A DNA stretch of 64,000 bases from JABDMH01 sp965222645 (GTDB lineage: Bacteria; Bacteroidota; Bacteroidia; Chitinophagales; Saprospiraceae), in NCBI GenBank assembly GCA_965222645.1, contig OZ244968.1, positions 124,001-188,000 on the forward strand. The letters run 5' to 3'. A program made the translations under genes and the position numbers. Every line of letters begins with the position of its first letter. Position 1 is the first letter of the stretch. This document shows, one piece after another, positions 1 to 8,293 of this stretch. The notes under the pieces were generated by a model, which had not been told where the DNA came from, ran no database searches, and was given only the letters and a program-made list of their open reading frames with translations.

Positions 1-569
1 ATTCCAAATCCGGCCTCCACAGAAAAATCAGTTGGTGAGATTTTTAAGATTCGGTCTTGTTCTGCTCTTCGGGCTTTGCTGGCAATATCAAAGCTGTACT
101 TGATTCCACCGAGCACGTACAATCGCATGTCATTGTATGGCTCTGATTTAAATCTAACATGGAAAGGAACTTCTGTAAAAACTGATTCGACCTTGATTGT
201 GCTGACCTGGTTCTGTTGCTGCAGATCTTTATAACGGATGTTTCGCTCGGTGAAGGAAAATCCCGGTAAAAGTCTGAAATCGAAATAGCGCCCAATTTTT
301 AGATTTGAGACCACATTGACATTGTATCCGGGGCCGGTCACAGACTCCACTGACAGTATTTGCTCCTGTCGATTGAAATTCTTACTCTTAAAAATGCTGT
401 AGTTGCTGGAATGAAAAGCCAGCGTAAGACCAAAATAGTAGGGCTTACCCTGCTTGTTCATAAAATTGTAGTTGCCGCGTCCAGGTTTTGGTTGAGCATA
501 TCCCAAACTGCTAAATCCCACCAGGAGAATAAGAACAAGAACTACTTTTCCGCTGAATATAACGTGCAT
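1..569 (-). CDS. porT: PorT-like outer membrane beta-barrel protein (3' end outside window)
   Basis: Reading back from an ATG at 567-569 the frame stays open to the window edge, giving 189 residues. It starts with a signal peptide (MHVIFSGKVVLVLILLVGF..YAQ), then alternating beta-strand sequence with aromatic ends (PYYFGLTLAFHSSNYSIF, YFDFRLLPGFSF, VESVFTEVPFHVRFK, DMRLYVLGGIKYSFDI). This matches the PorT/outer-membrane-beta-barrel family, which in Bacteroidota supports the type IX secretion system. Position directly after menG, with the start overlapping the menG 3' end by 28 bases, is a common PorT context. The C-terminal part is missing, so a generic porin-family protein cannot be excluded. 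Confidence 0.75.
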   Translation of the reverse strand, partial: MHVIFSGKVVLVLILLVGFSSLGYAQPKPGRGNYNFMNKQGKPYYFGLTLAFHSSNYSIFKSKNFNRQEQILSVESVTGPGYNVNVVSNLKIGRYFDFRLLPGFSFTERNIRYKDLQQQNQVSTIKVESVFTEVPFHVRFKSEPYNDMRLYVLGGIKYSFDIASKARRAEQDRILKISPTDFSVEAGFG

Positions 570-1273
570 ACTCCGAACGTAAGAGGTTTAAATGATACGT
601 GTTTAAAACCCACTGCTGCTAACAGGCTCGCAAACTCTGTACCAGCTGCAAAAGCTCTTGAAGACTCGTATAGGTAGGTATATGCCATCTTGTCCCCAGA
701 AGTTATTTTGCCTATCCAAGGTAAAACGTACTTGAAATAGAAAAAGTACAATTGCTTAAAGGGCGCTATTGTGGGACGGCTAAATTCCAAAATAGACAAG
801 ACACCCCCCGCAGTGAGTATGCGGTAGCATTCAGCCAGCCCCACTTGTGTATTTTCAAAATTTCTCACCCCAAAAGCAACGGTAATGGCTTCAAAACTAT
901 TGTCGTCAAAGGGCAGATTCTCCGAGTCACCCTGGATAAATCGAATCTGGTGATCCAATCCGAGTTTCGCAGTCTTCCTTTTAGCAATAGCTAGCATCTC
1001 GTCTGAGAGATCCAGCGCAGTGATCGGTGTCCTCACTGTCTTTGCCAACAATATAGATACGTCTCCCGTACCTGTTGCGAGATCGAGAATATTGCCGGGT
1101 TTACTCTCCAGTGTTTTACGAACCAACCTTTTCCGCCATCTTTGATCGATCCCCACAGAAAGGACCCGATTGAGCAGGTCGTATTTCGGAGCGATATTGT
1201 CAAACATGGATTGCACCTGTCTCTTCTTTCGCTGACCATCTTTATAAGGAGTAATGTTACCAAAGGATTTCAT
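542..1273 (-). CDS. menG: Demethylmenaquinone methyltransferase (UbiE/MenG family)
   Basis: 243 residues, the usual length of UbiE/MenG. It is a class I SAM methyltransferase acting on the last step of menaquinone synthesis. Visible family signatures are FDNIAPKYDLLNRVLSVGIDQRWR near the N-terminus, SAM motif I ILDLATGTGDVS (about 62-73), the ALDLSDEML acidic loop, and AFGVRNFENTQVGLAECYRIL with GGVLSILEFS. Menaquinone rather than ubiquinone is inferred from the Bacteroidota context. The 3' end overlaps the start of the PorT-like gene, which suggests co-transcription. Confidence 0.93.
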   Translation of the reverse strand: MKSFGNITPYKDGQRKKRQVQSMFDNIAPKYDLLNRVLSVGIDQRWRKRLVRKTLESKPGNILDLATGTGDVSILLAKTVRTPITALDLSDEMLAIAKRKTAKLGLDHQIRFIQGDSENLPFDDNSFEAITVAFGVRNFENTQVGLAECYRILTAGGVLSILEFSRPTIAPFKQLYFFYFKYVLPWIGKITSGDKMAYTYLYESSRAFAAGTEFASLLAAVGFKHVSFKPLTFGVCTLYSAEK

Positions 1274-1519
1274 CCAAACTAGCTTGACATGTAATTTTGC
1301 GGGCGAAGATAAGCGAAGTTTGGAGCTAGTCGTTCATTTTGGGTTGCCTTCGCTCTTCCATATTATTGAGGATTAGGAAATGTAAGCCTACAAAAGTGAC
1401 CCTCAATTTGAAATTCCTCAAAAATTTCGTCATATTCGCCTGGTGGGCCGTCATAGGACAGTTGCAGAATTTGAAGGCCTGCGAGTGAAATAGAATCCGT
1501 AACCTTAAACACTCACAAA

Positions 1520-2077
1520 TTGCTTTACAAAGTCAAATTGAAGAACGCTACAGAGTCGGTTACTCTGGATGATCAAGTGTATCATCACCTTACAACAGAT
1601 CCCTACCTAGTGAAAATAGATTTTGTCAAAAATCTCAGAAAACACTCTTCAGGTTGTGCAGTTTTCCAAAAATCCTGGAGGCGCGCAGATGGATTGTACA
1701 AGATTGAGACTATTTATTTGCACAGGTACATCGCCGAAAAATTCTTAGAGGCTCCAAAATCACCGAAGATGAAATTAGTTGGGGCTAAGAATGGCAATAA
1801 GTTGGATTGCCGCCTGGAGAATTTGGAATGGAGAACTCGATCTATTTCAAGCAGAAACCGGAAAACCACGAGCAAGACTGGATATACCGGTGTATATATC
1901 GAGAATAAGAAGTACCGTGCAATCATCACGATAGATGGCAAGGCAGTACACATCGGCATGTTTAAAACTGCCGAAGAGGCTGCGCGTGCCTACAACAAAA
2001 AAGCCAAAGAGATTTACGGCGATGATGCGCGACTCAACAAGATTCGGCGGAAAAAAAGGGAAAAAGTTCTGTCCTAG
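1520..2077 (+). CDS. AP2-domain protein with degenerate HNH-like module (homing-endonuclease-like)
   Basis: 185 residues with two modules. Residues about 65-105 (LHRYIAEKFL ... KNGNKLDCRLENLEW) resemble the HNH fold of phage/intron AP2-HNH nucleases, which normally read roughly HRLVAEAF..NHIDGNKTNNRVENLEW. Here the usual Asn-His pair is Leu-Val, so the catalytic His appears lost while the Asn-rich half survives. Residues about 118-170 (GYTGVYIENKKYRAIITIDGKAVHIGMFKTAEEAARAYN) are a good AP2/ERF DNA-binding domain. The C-terminus is very basic. It stands alone between menG and a MITE-like repeat. It is probably a former mobile homing gene, or an AP2 DNA-binding protein that keeps only the fold of the nuclease half. 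Confidence 0.75.
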   Translation: MLYKVKLKNATESVTLDDQVYHHLTTDPYLVKIDFVKNLRKHSSGCAVFQKSWRRADGLYKIETIYLHRYIAEKFLEAPKSPKMKLVGAKNGNKLDCRLENLEWRTRSISSRNRKTTSKTGYTGVYIENKKYRAIITIDGKAVHIGMFKTAEEAARAYNKKAKEIYGDDARLNKIRRKKREKVLS

Positions 2078-2114
2078 TTTTTGAACAGGCCTTTATCTTA
2101 CCCAAGGGTAAATA

Positions 2115-2288
2115 GTGAGTCTACTCCGAAAGGTTGCTAAATCAAAAATGGCTCTTTTGCCGATATTTTCATTTTCTTCAATCGCCTGATACACAGGCAT
2201 CAGCCGATCTCAAAAAAGTGAAAATCTCACTGAGCAGGTCCAAAATTGACTCATTTTGTGAAGTTGACACTTTCTGGCGTAACCTCAC
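2115..2288 (+). mobile_element. MITE-like repeat, copy 1 (intact)
   Basis: A 174-bp non-coding element. Its two ends form an imperfect terminal inverted repeat: left GTGAGTCTACTCCGAAAGG (from 2115) and, read on the minus strand from 2288, GTGAGGTTACGCCAGAAAG. A second copy occurs in opposite orientation at 22821-23004 plus 24322-24332. The central part of the two copies is almost identical over more than 60 bp, with a small indel at 2230-2239. The element ends exactly on the stop codon of the cysteine desulfurase gene. It contains an internal hairpin (GCCTG / CAGGC). No transposase is encoded, so mobilisation in trans is inferred. Confidence 0.8.
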
Positions 2289-3412
2289 TAGTTACGAAGT
2301 ATTTTTAGAAGGACCCTGATCAGTTGATCGACCTCACTTTTGTGATTTGTCGGTCCAAAGGAAAACCGTGCTACGGAACCCCTTGTATCTGCATTGATTG
2401 CCGTCAAAACATGAGATCCTGTGTGTGCCCCGGAGGCGCAGGCACTTCCGCCACTTGCACTTATTCCCTCGATGTCAAGCTGATGGATTAGCAATTCGGG
2501 AGCATATGGAAAAGTAACACTGAGCACCGTATATAATGACGGACCTTCAGGATCACCATTGAAATGGCACTTCGGAAAGCTTTTTCGAATCTGGGACATG
2601 GCATAGTCCCTCACCGATTTCGTCTTCTCCGCCATCTCTTCCATATGGTCATGACAAAGCTGGATTGCTTTAGCCATGGCTACGATGCCCGCAACGTTTT
2701 CTGTACTTGACCGCATGCCGCGCTCTTGTCCACCACCACGCAATAACGGTGGAATCCTGACCCCACCCCTGACATAGAGAAATCCTACTCCCTTGGGACC
2801 GTGAAACTTGTGTGCCGAGGCTGCGGCCATATCCAAACCGAGCTGGGTAAAGTCAATCGGATAATGAGCTATGGTCTGCACGGTGTCACTATGGAAAACC
2901 GCACCCTGTGTCTTGCATATCCTTGCTAAGGACTCCAGATCATTCATTGTCCCTATTTCGTTGTTTGCATGCATTATGGACACCAATGTCTCTCGCCCCT
3001 CCGCACCCAGGATCTGTCGGAGTTCCTCCGGATCTACCCGCCCTTTCTCGTCGAGTGTGAGCATGATGATCTTGAAATCACCTTTCTTTTCTTGCTTTTC
3101 AATGGTACGCAGGACACATGGATGCTCAATAGGCGTTGAAATCACCCGCTCTATCTTCTGGGATGTCAAGATTCCACTCAAAGCCGTATTATTGGCCTCG
3201 GTACCCCCACTGGTAAAAAAAATCTCCGAGGGAGATGCACCCAAGAACTGAGCAATTTCCTTTCTTGCTCGCTCCACAGCTGCCTTGGCATTTCGTCCGT
3301 GCAAATGGAGGGAAGATGGATTACCTGGATATTCTGTCAGGGACTTCAGCAGAGTCTCGACCACTTCCGGCAACATGAGTGATGTGGCTGCACTGTCAAA
3401 ATACAGACGCAT
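2288..3412 (-). CDS. Cysteine desulfurase, NifS/IscS type
   Basis: 374 residues, a class-V PLP-dependent enzyme that removes sulfur from cysteine for Fe-S cluster or thio-modification pathways. Seen: N-terminal YFDSAATS, NPSSLHLHGR, FTSGGTEANN, the PLP-binding lysine in SAHKFHGPKGVGFLYVR, RSSTENV, and the active-site cysteine loop SACASG. These are all NifS/IscS hallmarks. The 5' end overlaps the upstream class-V gene by 17 bases, so the two are likely co-translated. No iscU or suf genes lie beside it, so a specialised sulfur-transfer role (for example tRNA thiolation) is possible. The stop codon coincides with the end of the MITE-like repeat. Confidence 0.9.
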   Translation of the reverse strand: MRLYFDSAATSLMLPEVVETLLKSLTEYPGNPSSLHLHGRNAKAAVERARKEIAQFLGASPSEIFFTSGGTEANNTALSGILTSQKIERVISTPIEHPCVLRTIEKQEKKGDFKIIMLTLDEKGRVDPEELRQILGAEGRETLVSIMHANNEIGTMNDLESLARICKTQGAVFHSDTVQTIAHYPIDFTQLGLDMAAASAHKFHGPKGVGFLYVRGGVRIPPLLRGGGQERGMRSSTENVAGIVAMAKAIQLCHDHMEEMAEKTKSVRDYAMSQIRKSFPKCHFNGDPEGPSLYTVLSVTFPYAPELLIHQLDIEGISASGGSACASGAHTGSHVLTAINADTRGSVARFSFGPTNHKSEVDQLIRVLLKILRN

Positions 3413-4901
3413 CTGATGTACTTTTCAGGGCATTATACCAGCGGTCTACCATATTATCTTCATAGTTGTCCACTGACTTATGCTCGTATGAGTTTGTTTT
3501 TGAGTGATATCTGTAATCGACAGCCATGGTCCTCCATTTTTCGGCAATATCCCGGATACTGGATACAATAAACTCGAGCTCCTGATTGGTCATAATGGGA
3601 TGGATGGAAAGTCGCACCCAACCCGGCTTTGCCGAGGGATCTCCCAAAGAAATTTTACTTGTAATATGCTTACTTTGATCCTGGGAGACATTGAGTAAGT
3701 AATGACCGTATGTGCCGGCACAAGAGCATCCTCCTCTCGCCTGAATGCCATAATGATCATTGAGTAATCTTACACAGAGATCGTAGTGCAAATCATCGAT
3801 GTAAAAAGATACCACACCCAAGCGGTCACGGTGTTTAGCTGCCAGTATGTGAAGGTTTGGAATTGTCTCCAGAGCAGGCCAGAGGAGGTCTAGTTGTTGT
3901 TTCTCCCGGGCGAGCATCTGCGAAACAGACATCTGCTCTTTAAGCTGAATGCAGAGCGCAGCCTTCATGGTCTGCAAAAATCCGGGGGTTCCACCGTCTT
4001 CCCGTGCTTCTATGGAATCGACATATTTGTGGTCTCCCCAAGGATTAGTCCAGTCAACAGTGCCGCCTCCCGGATCATCGGGAATACGATTCTTGTACAG
4101 AGCCCGGTTAAAGACCAGGATGCCGCTGCTTCCGGGACCACCCAAGAATTTATGGGGAGAAAAGTAGATTGCATCAAGTCTAGACATCTCATCTTCGGGA
4201 TGCATATCGATTTCGATATAGGGCGCTGAGCATGCAAAATCAACAAAGCATAGACCTCCATGTTCATGCATGATCTTTGCGACGCGATAATAGGGTGTAA
4301 AGATGCCAGTGACATTGCTGCACGATGTGATGGCAGCTATTTTCATCGGACAATCTCGATATTCATCGAGCATCGCAAGAAGCGACTCTACGTCCATCAA
4401 TCCATTTTCATCCGGTGGAATGATTTTCACATCGGCCAATGTTTCCAACCATGACGTCTGATTGGAGTGATGCTCCATATGGCTCACAAATATTACGGGC
4501 CTTTTTTGAGAACTATCCGAAAGCTGGTCGATAAATTTCTCGTGTAGTCGCAAACCCAAAATGCGTTGAAACTTATTAACCACTCCAGTCATTCCGGAAT
4601 GGGAGGCTATCAAAACATCGTCCTGGTTTGCACCCACATGATCCTTAATGATCTTTCGTGCCACTGCATATGATCTAGTCATCACCGATCCAGTAAAAGA
4701 TGTTGTCGTATGCGTATTTGCAACAAAAGATCCAATATCCTTTGAAAGCAGATCCTCGATTGGTTTGTACAGCCTCCCAGAGGCTGTCCAATCGGCGTAA
4801 ACGATTCGCTTTTCTCCATAAGGACTGATGAAATTCTGATCTATCCCAATTACCTGATCGCGGATAGGTTTGAAATAAATTTCGAGATCTTTTAACGACA
4901 T
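3396..4901 (-). CDS. Class-V aminotransferase-fold PLP enzyme (SufS/Csd-like)
   Basis: 501 residues, longer than ordinary SufS (about 405). Seen: YADWTASGRLYKPIED near the N-terminus, SHMEHHSNQTSW, the PLP lysine context FSPHKFLGGPGSSGILVFN, DGGTPGFLQT, and a cysteine-containing segment RGGCSCAGTYGHYLL. The last 40 residues are extra and polar. The family is annotated as aminotransferase class V / selenocysteine lyase-like, and its exact substrate is not clear. It overlaps the glmM-like gene by 10 bases and the NifS-type gene by 17 bases. Two class-V enzymes in one overlapping unit suggests a joint sulfur-handling role, but that is inference. Confidence 0.85.
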   Translation of the reverse strand: MSLKDLEIYFKPIRDQVIGIDQNFISPYGEKRIVYADWTASGRLYKPIEDLLSKDIGSFVANTHTTTSFTGSVMTRSYAVARKIIKDHVGANQDDVLIASHSGMTGVVNKFQRILGLRLHEKFIDQLSDSSQKRPVIFVSHMEHHSNQTSWLETLADVKIIPPDENGLMDVESLLAMLDEYRDCPMKIAAITSCSNVTGIFTPYYRVAKIMHEHGGLCFVDFACSAPYIEIDMHPEDEMSRLDAIYFSPHKFLGGPGSSGILVFNRALYKNRIPDDPGGGTVDWTNPWGDHKYVDSIEAREDGGTPGFLQTMKAALCIQLKEQMSVSQMLAREKQQLDLLWPALETIPNLHILAAKHRDRLGVVSFYIDDLHYDLCVRLLNDHYGIQARGGCSCAGTYGHYLLNVSQDQSKHITSKISLGDPSAKPGWVRLSIHPIMTNQELEFIVSSIRDIAEKWRTMAVDYRYHSKTNSYEHKSVDNYEDNMVDRWYNALKSTSDASVF

Positions 4902-6274
4902 AGCGCTTGTATTTCTGTGGCAAAGCGATCTCCCAGTAAATCTGCTTTATGTTCGTCCTGGCTTTCTGCATAGATCCGGATGATGGGTTCTGTATTGCTC
5001 TTTCTCATGTGAACCCACTCATTTTCAAAAAGCAGTTTTAATCCATCTTCGAGATTCTTTTCCTGATCACCATACTTTTCTATCAATTTCGAAATGATAT
5101 GATCCGGATTTAATTGGATGGGGAGAGCAACTTTCTTTTTCGATATTACAAAACGGGGTAGTCCATTTTTTATCTCGGAAATGGTTTGACTTCTTGAAGC
5201 CATCATGCTGAGCATCAAGGCAATACCTACCAATGCATCCCTACCATAATGCAATTTGGGGTAGATCACACCCCCATTGCCTTCTCCTCCAAACACGGCA
5301 GCGACCTCTTTCATTTTTTCCACTACGTTTACTTCCCCTACAGCGGAGGGATGATAGGAATAACCCTGAGATTCGGTGATTATCTTAAGAGCCTGGGTCG
5401 AGCTGAGGTTGGAGACAGTAGGACCTCCTATGTGCCGGAGTACATAATCGGCTAAAGCTACAATCGTATACTCTTCACCAAACATGGAACCATCTTCGCA
5501 AACAAAAACAAGTCGGTCTACATCCGGATCTACCGCAATCCCCAAGTCAAAGTTTCCACTTCCAACCAAAGATGACAGCTCACTGAGATGAGCGGGCAGG
5601 GGTTCCGGATTGTGCGAAAAATTGCCGGAGAGATCATCATTGATCAATTGGTAAGTGCAGCCAAGGGCCTCGAGCAAAGGAGCCACGGAAATGCTTCCTG
5701 TACTATTTACGCAATCAACAGCAATGTGGTATCCTTTTTTCCGAACTTCTCCGCCATCCACCAGGTCCAGGGCGAGAATCTTGTCAATATGTCTACTTAT
5801 AGAGTCCGGAATGCTCTTTCGGCAACCAAGCTTATCTACATCGACGAATTCAAAATTCGATGTATCGAGATTATCCAGGATTTCTGCACCTGCCGCCTTT
5901 GAAATGCACTCTCCTTTGTGATTCAAAAACTTAAGTGCGTTCCATTGCCTGGGATTATGACTCGCTGTAATAATAATCCCTCCTGAGGCCTTTTCCAGAA
6001 TTACTGCCATTTCCACTGTTGGGGTGGTTGAAAGATGAAGGTCGATGACATCGATGCCGCATCCCAACAATGTCTGGACTGCCAATTCGTAGACCATTGG
6101 TCCGGAGATTCTGGCATCCCTGCCTATCACTACCGTTGGTTTTCCTTTTGCTTGAGATAAGATCCATTTACCAAATCCGGCACAGCACTGGACGATATCA
6201 ATCGGAGTCAGGTTTTGTCCTGTTTCCCCACCAATTGTTCCCCTTATTCCCGATATAGATTTTATTAAAGTCAT
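4892..6274 (-). CDS. glmM: Phosphoglucosamine mutase (GlmM-type phosphohexomutase)
   Basis: 460 residues of the alpha-D-phosphohexomutase superfamily, converting glucosamine-6-P to glucosamine-1-P for peptidoglycan and LPS precursors. Visible: N-terminal SISGIRGTIGG, the phosphoserine loop TASHNP (Ser near residue 105), metal-binding DPDVDR (about 249-254), substrate loop GGEGNGG, and the phosphate-binding loop RKSNTEPIIRIY near the C-terminus. Bacteroidota commonly carry this variant annotated as phosphoglucosamine mutase; a phosphoglucomutase/phosphomannomutase activity is the alternative. It is the first gene of an overlapping three-gene minus-strand unit and has a -7 box at 6306-6313. Confidence 0.85.
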   Translation of the reverse strand: MTLIKSISGIRGTIGGETGQNLTPIDIVQCCAGFGKWILSQAKGKPTVVIGRDARISGPMVYELAVQTLLGCGIDVIDLHLSTTPTVEMAVILEKASGGIIITASHNPRQWNALKFLNHKGECISKAAGAEILDNLDTSNFEFVDVDKLGCRKSIPDSISRHIDKILALDLVDGGEVRKKGYHIAVDCVNSTGSISVAPLLEALGCTYQLINDDLSGNFSHNPEPLPAHLSELSSLVGSGNFDLGIAVDPDVDRLVFVCEDGSMFGEEYTIVALADYVLRHIGGPTVSNLSSTQALKIITESQGYSYHPSAVGEVNVVEKMKEVAAVFGGEGNGGVIYPKLHYGRDALVGIALMLSMMASRSQTISEIKNGLPRFVISKKKVALPIQLNPDHIISKLIEKYGDQEKNLEDGLKLLFENEWVHMRKSNTEPIIRIYAESQDEHKADLLGDRFATEIQALCR

Positions 6275-6305
6275 ATCTGCACTACTATTGCAAAATCATG
6301 GACAC

Positions 6306-6313
6306 CAAAGGTA
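6306..6313 (-). promoter_or_regulatory. -7 promoter box for glmM operon
   Basis: On the minus strand this reads TACCTTTG, a match to the Bacteroidota -7 consensus TAnnTTTG, 31 bases upstream of the glmM ATG. It forms one arm of a perfect 10-bp inverted repeat with the divergent box at 6335-6342. No clear TTG -33 element is at the expected spacing. Confidence 0.5.
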
Positions 6314-6334
6314 AAGATTTAGCCCCGATACTTC

Positions 6335-6342
6335 TACCTTTG
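6335..6342 (+). promoter_or_regulatory. -7 promoter box for the PAP2 gene
   Basis: TACCTTTG matches TAnnTTTG but ends only five bases before the ATG at 6348. If it is used, transcription would begin at or just inside the start codon, giving a leaderless or nearly leaderless mRNA. It mirrors the glmM box at 6306-6313. Confidence 0.4.
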
Positions 6343-6347
6343 GTCGT

Positions 6348-6908
6348 ATGCTTGAGCAAATTCTAGAATGGGATCAGTCGCTGTTTTTTGTGATTAATCA
6401 CATGGATTCCAGCTGGTTGGATAGTTTTTTACCATACTACAGACACAAGTTGTTTTGGGCTCCATTGTATGTTTTTCTTCTGTCTTTTATCATCATAAAT
6501 TTTCCCAAGAACAATTACCAAATCATTGGATTTATTCTACTTACGCTAGCTATATCAGATTCGCTTAGTTCACATCTCATCAAAAAAACAGTAAAAAGAC
6601 CAAGACCTTGCAATGAGATCCGAATCATGAATCAAGTGGTAAACAGAGTGCGATGTGGCGGAGGGTATAGCTTCACATCCTCGCATGCCACCAATCATTC
6701 AGCACTTGCTTTTTTCATTTTTTTTCTATTTAAGAGATATGCATCGCGATGGAGGCTGTCATTTGTCATATGGGCGGTTAGTATCGGTGTTGCTCAGATC
6801 TATGTCGGTGTACATTACCCGGTTGATGTCATAGTTGGTCTTTCTTTGGGTGCCCTCATTGGTTTTCTTGTAAGTAAGGGATATGAGTATTTTTTTGAAA
6901 TTCCTTAA
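6348..6908 (+). CDS. PAP2-family membrane phosphatase
   Basis: 186 residues with about five membrane segments. The three phosphatidic-acid-phosphatase motifs are visible: K-x6-RP as KKTVKRPRP (about 84-92), a PSGH-like segment SFTSSHATNHSALAFF (about 109-124) and a final GVAQIYVGVHYPVDVIVG (about 147-164) with the catalytic His and Asp. Family members remove phosphate from undecaprenyl-diphosphate, phosphatidate or lipid A. Substrate cannot be told from sequence. It is divergent from glmM and has no operon partner. Confidence 0.88.
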   Translation: MLEQILEWDQSLFFVINHMDSSWLDSFLPYYRHKLFWAPLYVFLLSFIIINFPKNNYQIIGFILLTLAISDSLSSHLIKKTVKRPRPCNEIRIMNQVVNRVRCGGGYSFTSSHATNHSALAFFIFFLFKRYASRWRLSFVIWAVSIGVAQIYVGVHYPVDVIVGLSLGALIGFLVSKGYEYFFEIP

Positions 6909-6977
6909 AGGAAAGAGGTGGAGGGAGTAACTCCTTATATAGTAAGATTTGTTGACAAAGAAACGAATTCAAATGAA

Positions 6978-8222
6978 TCAAGTTGAGCCAGAAAAAATCG
7001 GAGGGTCTGTCTGATGCCTCAAGAGATCGTCAAAGGATTCCCGTTCTCTGATTAAATAATCTTTCCCTTCGTGTATCATTACCTCAGCAGTCCGGCACCT
7101 GGAATTGTAATTTGATGACATTTGAAAACTATATGCACCCGCATTCTTAAAGGCAATAACATCACCAACGGATACCTGGTGGAGAAGACGGTTCCATGCG
7201 AAAGTATCGGTTTCGCAGATATATCCTACGACTGCATAGTACTTTTTTTCGCCCTCCGTATTGCTGAGATTTACAATGTCGTGATAAGCATCGTAAAACA
7301 TAGGACGAATCAGGTGATTAAATCCGGTATTTAAGCCTGCAAATAAATTGGAAGGAGTTTGTTTGATTACATTCGTTTCTGCCATAAAAAAACCACATTC
7401 GGAGACAAGAAACTTTCCGGGTTCAAAAATAAGCTGCAGGTCGGATCCCCTTGATTTACAAAAGGAATTAAATTTGCGACTCATTTCCCGACCGAATAGT
7501 TTGGTATTTGTTTCGACATCGCCTTCCTTATATTTTACTTTGAAACCACTCCCAAAATCTATATATTTAAGATCATTAAAGTGCTGTGCGACATTAAATA
7601 ATATGTCGGTTGCCTGCAGGAAAACGTTTATATCCAAAATGTCGGAGCCTGTATGCATATGGATGCCCTCGACATACAACTTGTATTTTTCGATAATTTT
7701 TAAAATCCGGGGCAACTGGTGAATGGAAATTCCAAACTTCGAATCAATATGACCTGTTGAGATTTTTTTATTCCCACCTGCCATGATGTGCGGATTAATG
7801 CGGATGCAAATGGGTGTGTCTAGCTGATCTTCTCCAAAGTGAATGAGGGTCTCCAGGTTGTCAATATTTATTTTAACACCTAAATCCATCGCCTCCTTGT
7901 ACTCGGAGTATGCCACTGCACTTGGAGTAAAAATAATCTGATCTGGAGAAAATCCTGCTAGAAGAGCAAGTCTGATTTCTCCCTTCGAAACAGTATCGAT
8001 ATTAGATCCCAGGGACCGGATAAAACGTAAAATCGAAATGTTGCTCAATGCCTTGCAGGCATAATTTATTGACAGATTTTTTACATCGAAGGAGTCAACC
8101 AGTTTATGATACTGCCGTTGGATGATCGACGTATCATACAGATACAATGGAAGACCATATTTCTCTCCCAACTCGAGCATGGAAATGCCCTGGATAAAAT
8201 ATTTGCCATCGACCAATTGCAT
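6978..8222 (-). CDS. lysA: Diaminopimelate decarboxylase
   Basis: 414 residues, a fold-III PLP decarboxylase for the last step of lysine synthesis. Seen: the PLP lysine in INYACKALSN, the HTGSDI glycine loop, EPGKFLVSECGFF, and the CETDTFAWNR segment that supplies the active-site Cys of the neighbouring subunit, then NAGAYSFQMSSNYNSR, the classic LysA C-terminal signature. Length and motifs fit LysA better than carboxynorspermidine or ornithine decarboxylases. It is monocistronic as far as can be seen, with a -7 box at 8255-8262. Confidence 0.92.
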   Translation of the reverse strand: MQLVDGKYFIQGISMLELGEKYGLPLYLYDTSIIQRQYHKLVDSFDVKNLSINYACKALSNISILRFIRSLGSNIDTVSKGEIRLALLAGFSPDQIIFTPSAVAYSEYKEAMDLGVKINIDNLETLIHFGEDQLDTPICIRINPHIMAGGNKKISTGHIDSKFGISIHQLPRILKIIEKYKLYVEGIHMHTGSDILDINVFLQATDILFNVAQHFNDLKYIDFGSGFKVKYKEGDVETNTKLFGREMSRKFNSFCKSRGSDLQLIFEPGKFLVSECGFFMAETNVIKQTPSNLFAGLNTGFNHLIRPMFYDAYHDIVNLSNTEGEKKYYAVVGYICETDTFAWNRLLHQVSVGDVIAFKNAGAYSFQMSSNYNSRCRTAEVMIHEGKDYLIRERESFDDLLRHQTDPPIFSGST

Positions 8223-8254
8223 ATGTCAGACTGATATTTAAAATCAGAAATGGG

Positions 8255-8262
8255 CAAAGATA
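8255..8262 (-). promoter_or_regulatory. -7 promoter box for lysA
   Basis: The minus strand reads TATCTTTG, a TAnnTTTG match, 32 bases upstream of the lysA start. No TTG was seen at the -33 position. Confidence 0.45.
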
Positions 8263-8293
8263 CTTTTCTGACTAGAATTCGATCATGGAATGG

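Noticed and set aside
2134..2319. 61-codon open frame on the plus strand
   Set aside because: It lies almost wholly inside the MITE-like repeat and runs into the antisense end of the cysteine desulfurase gene; the other MITE copy does not keep the frame.
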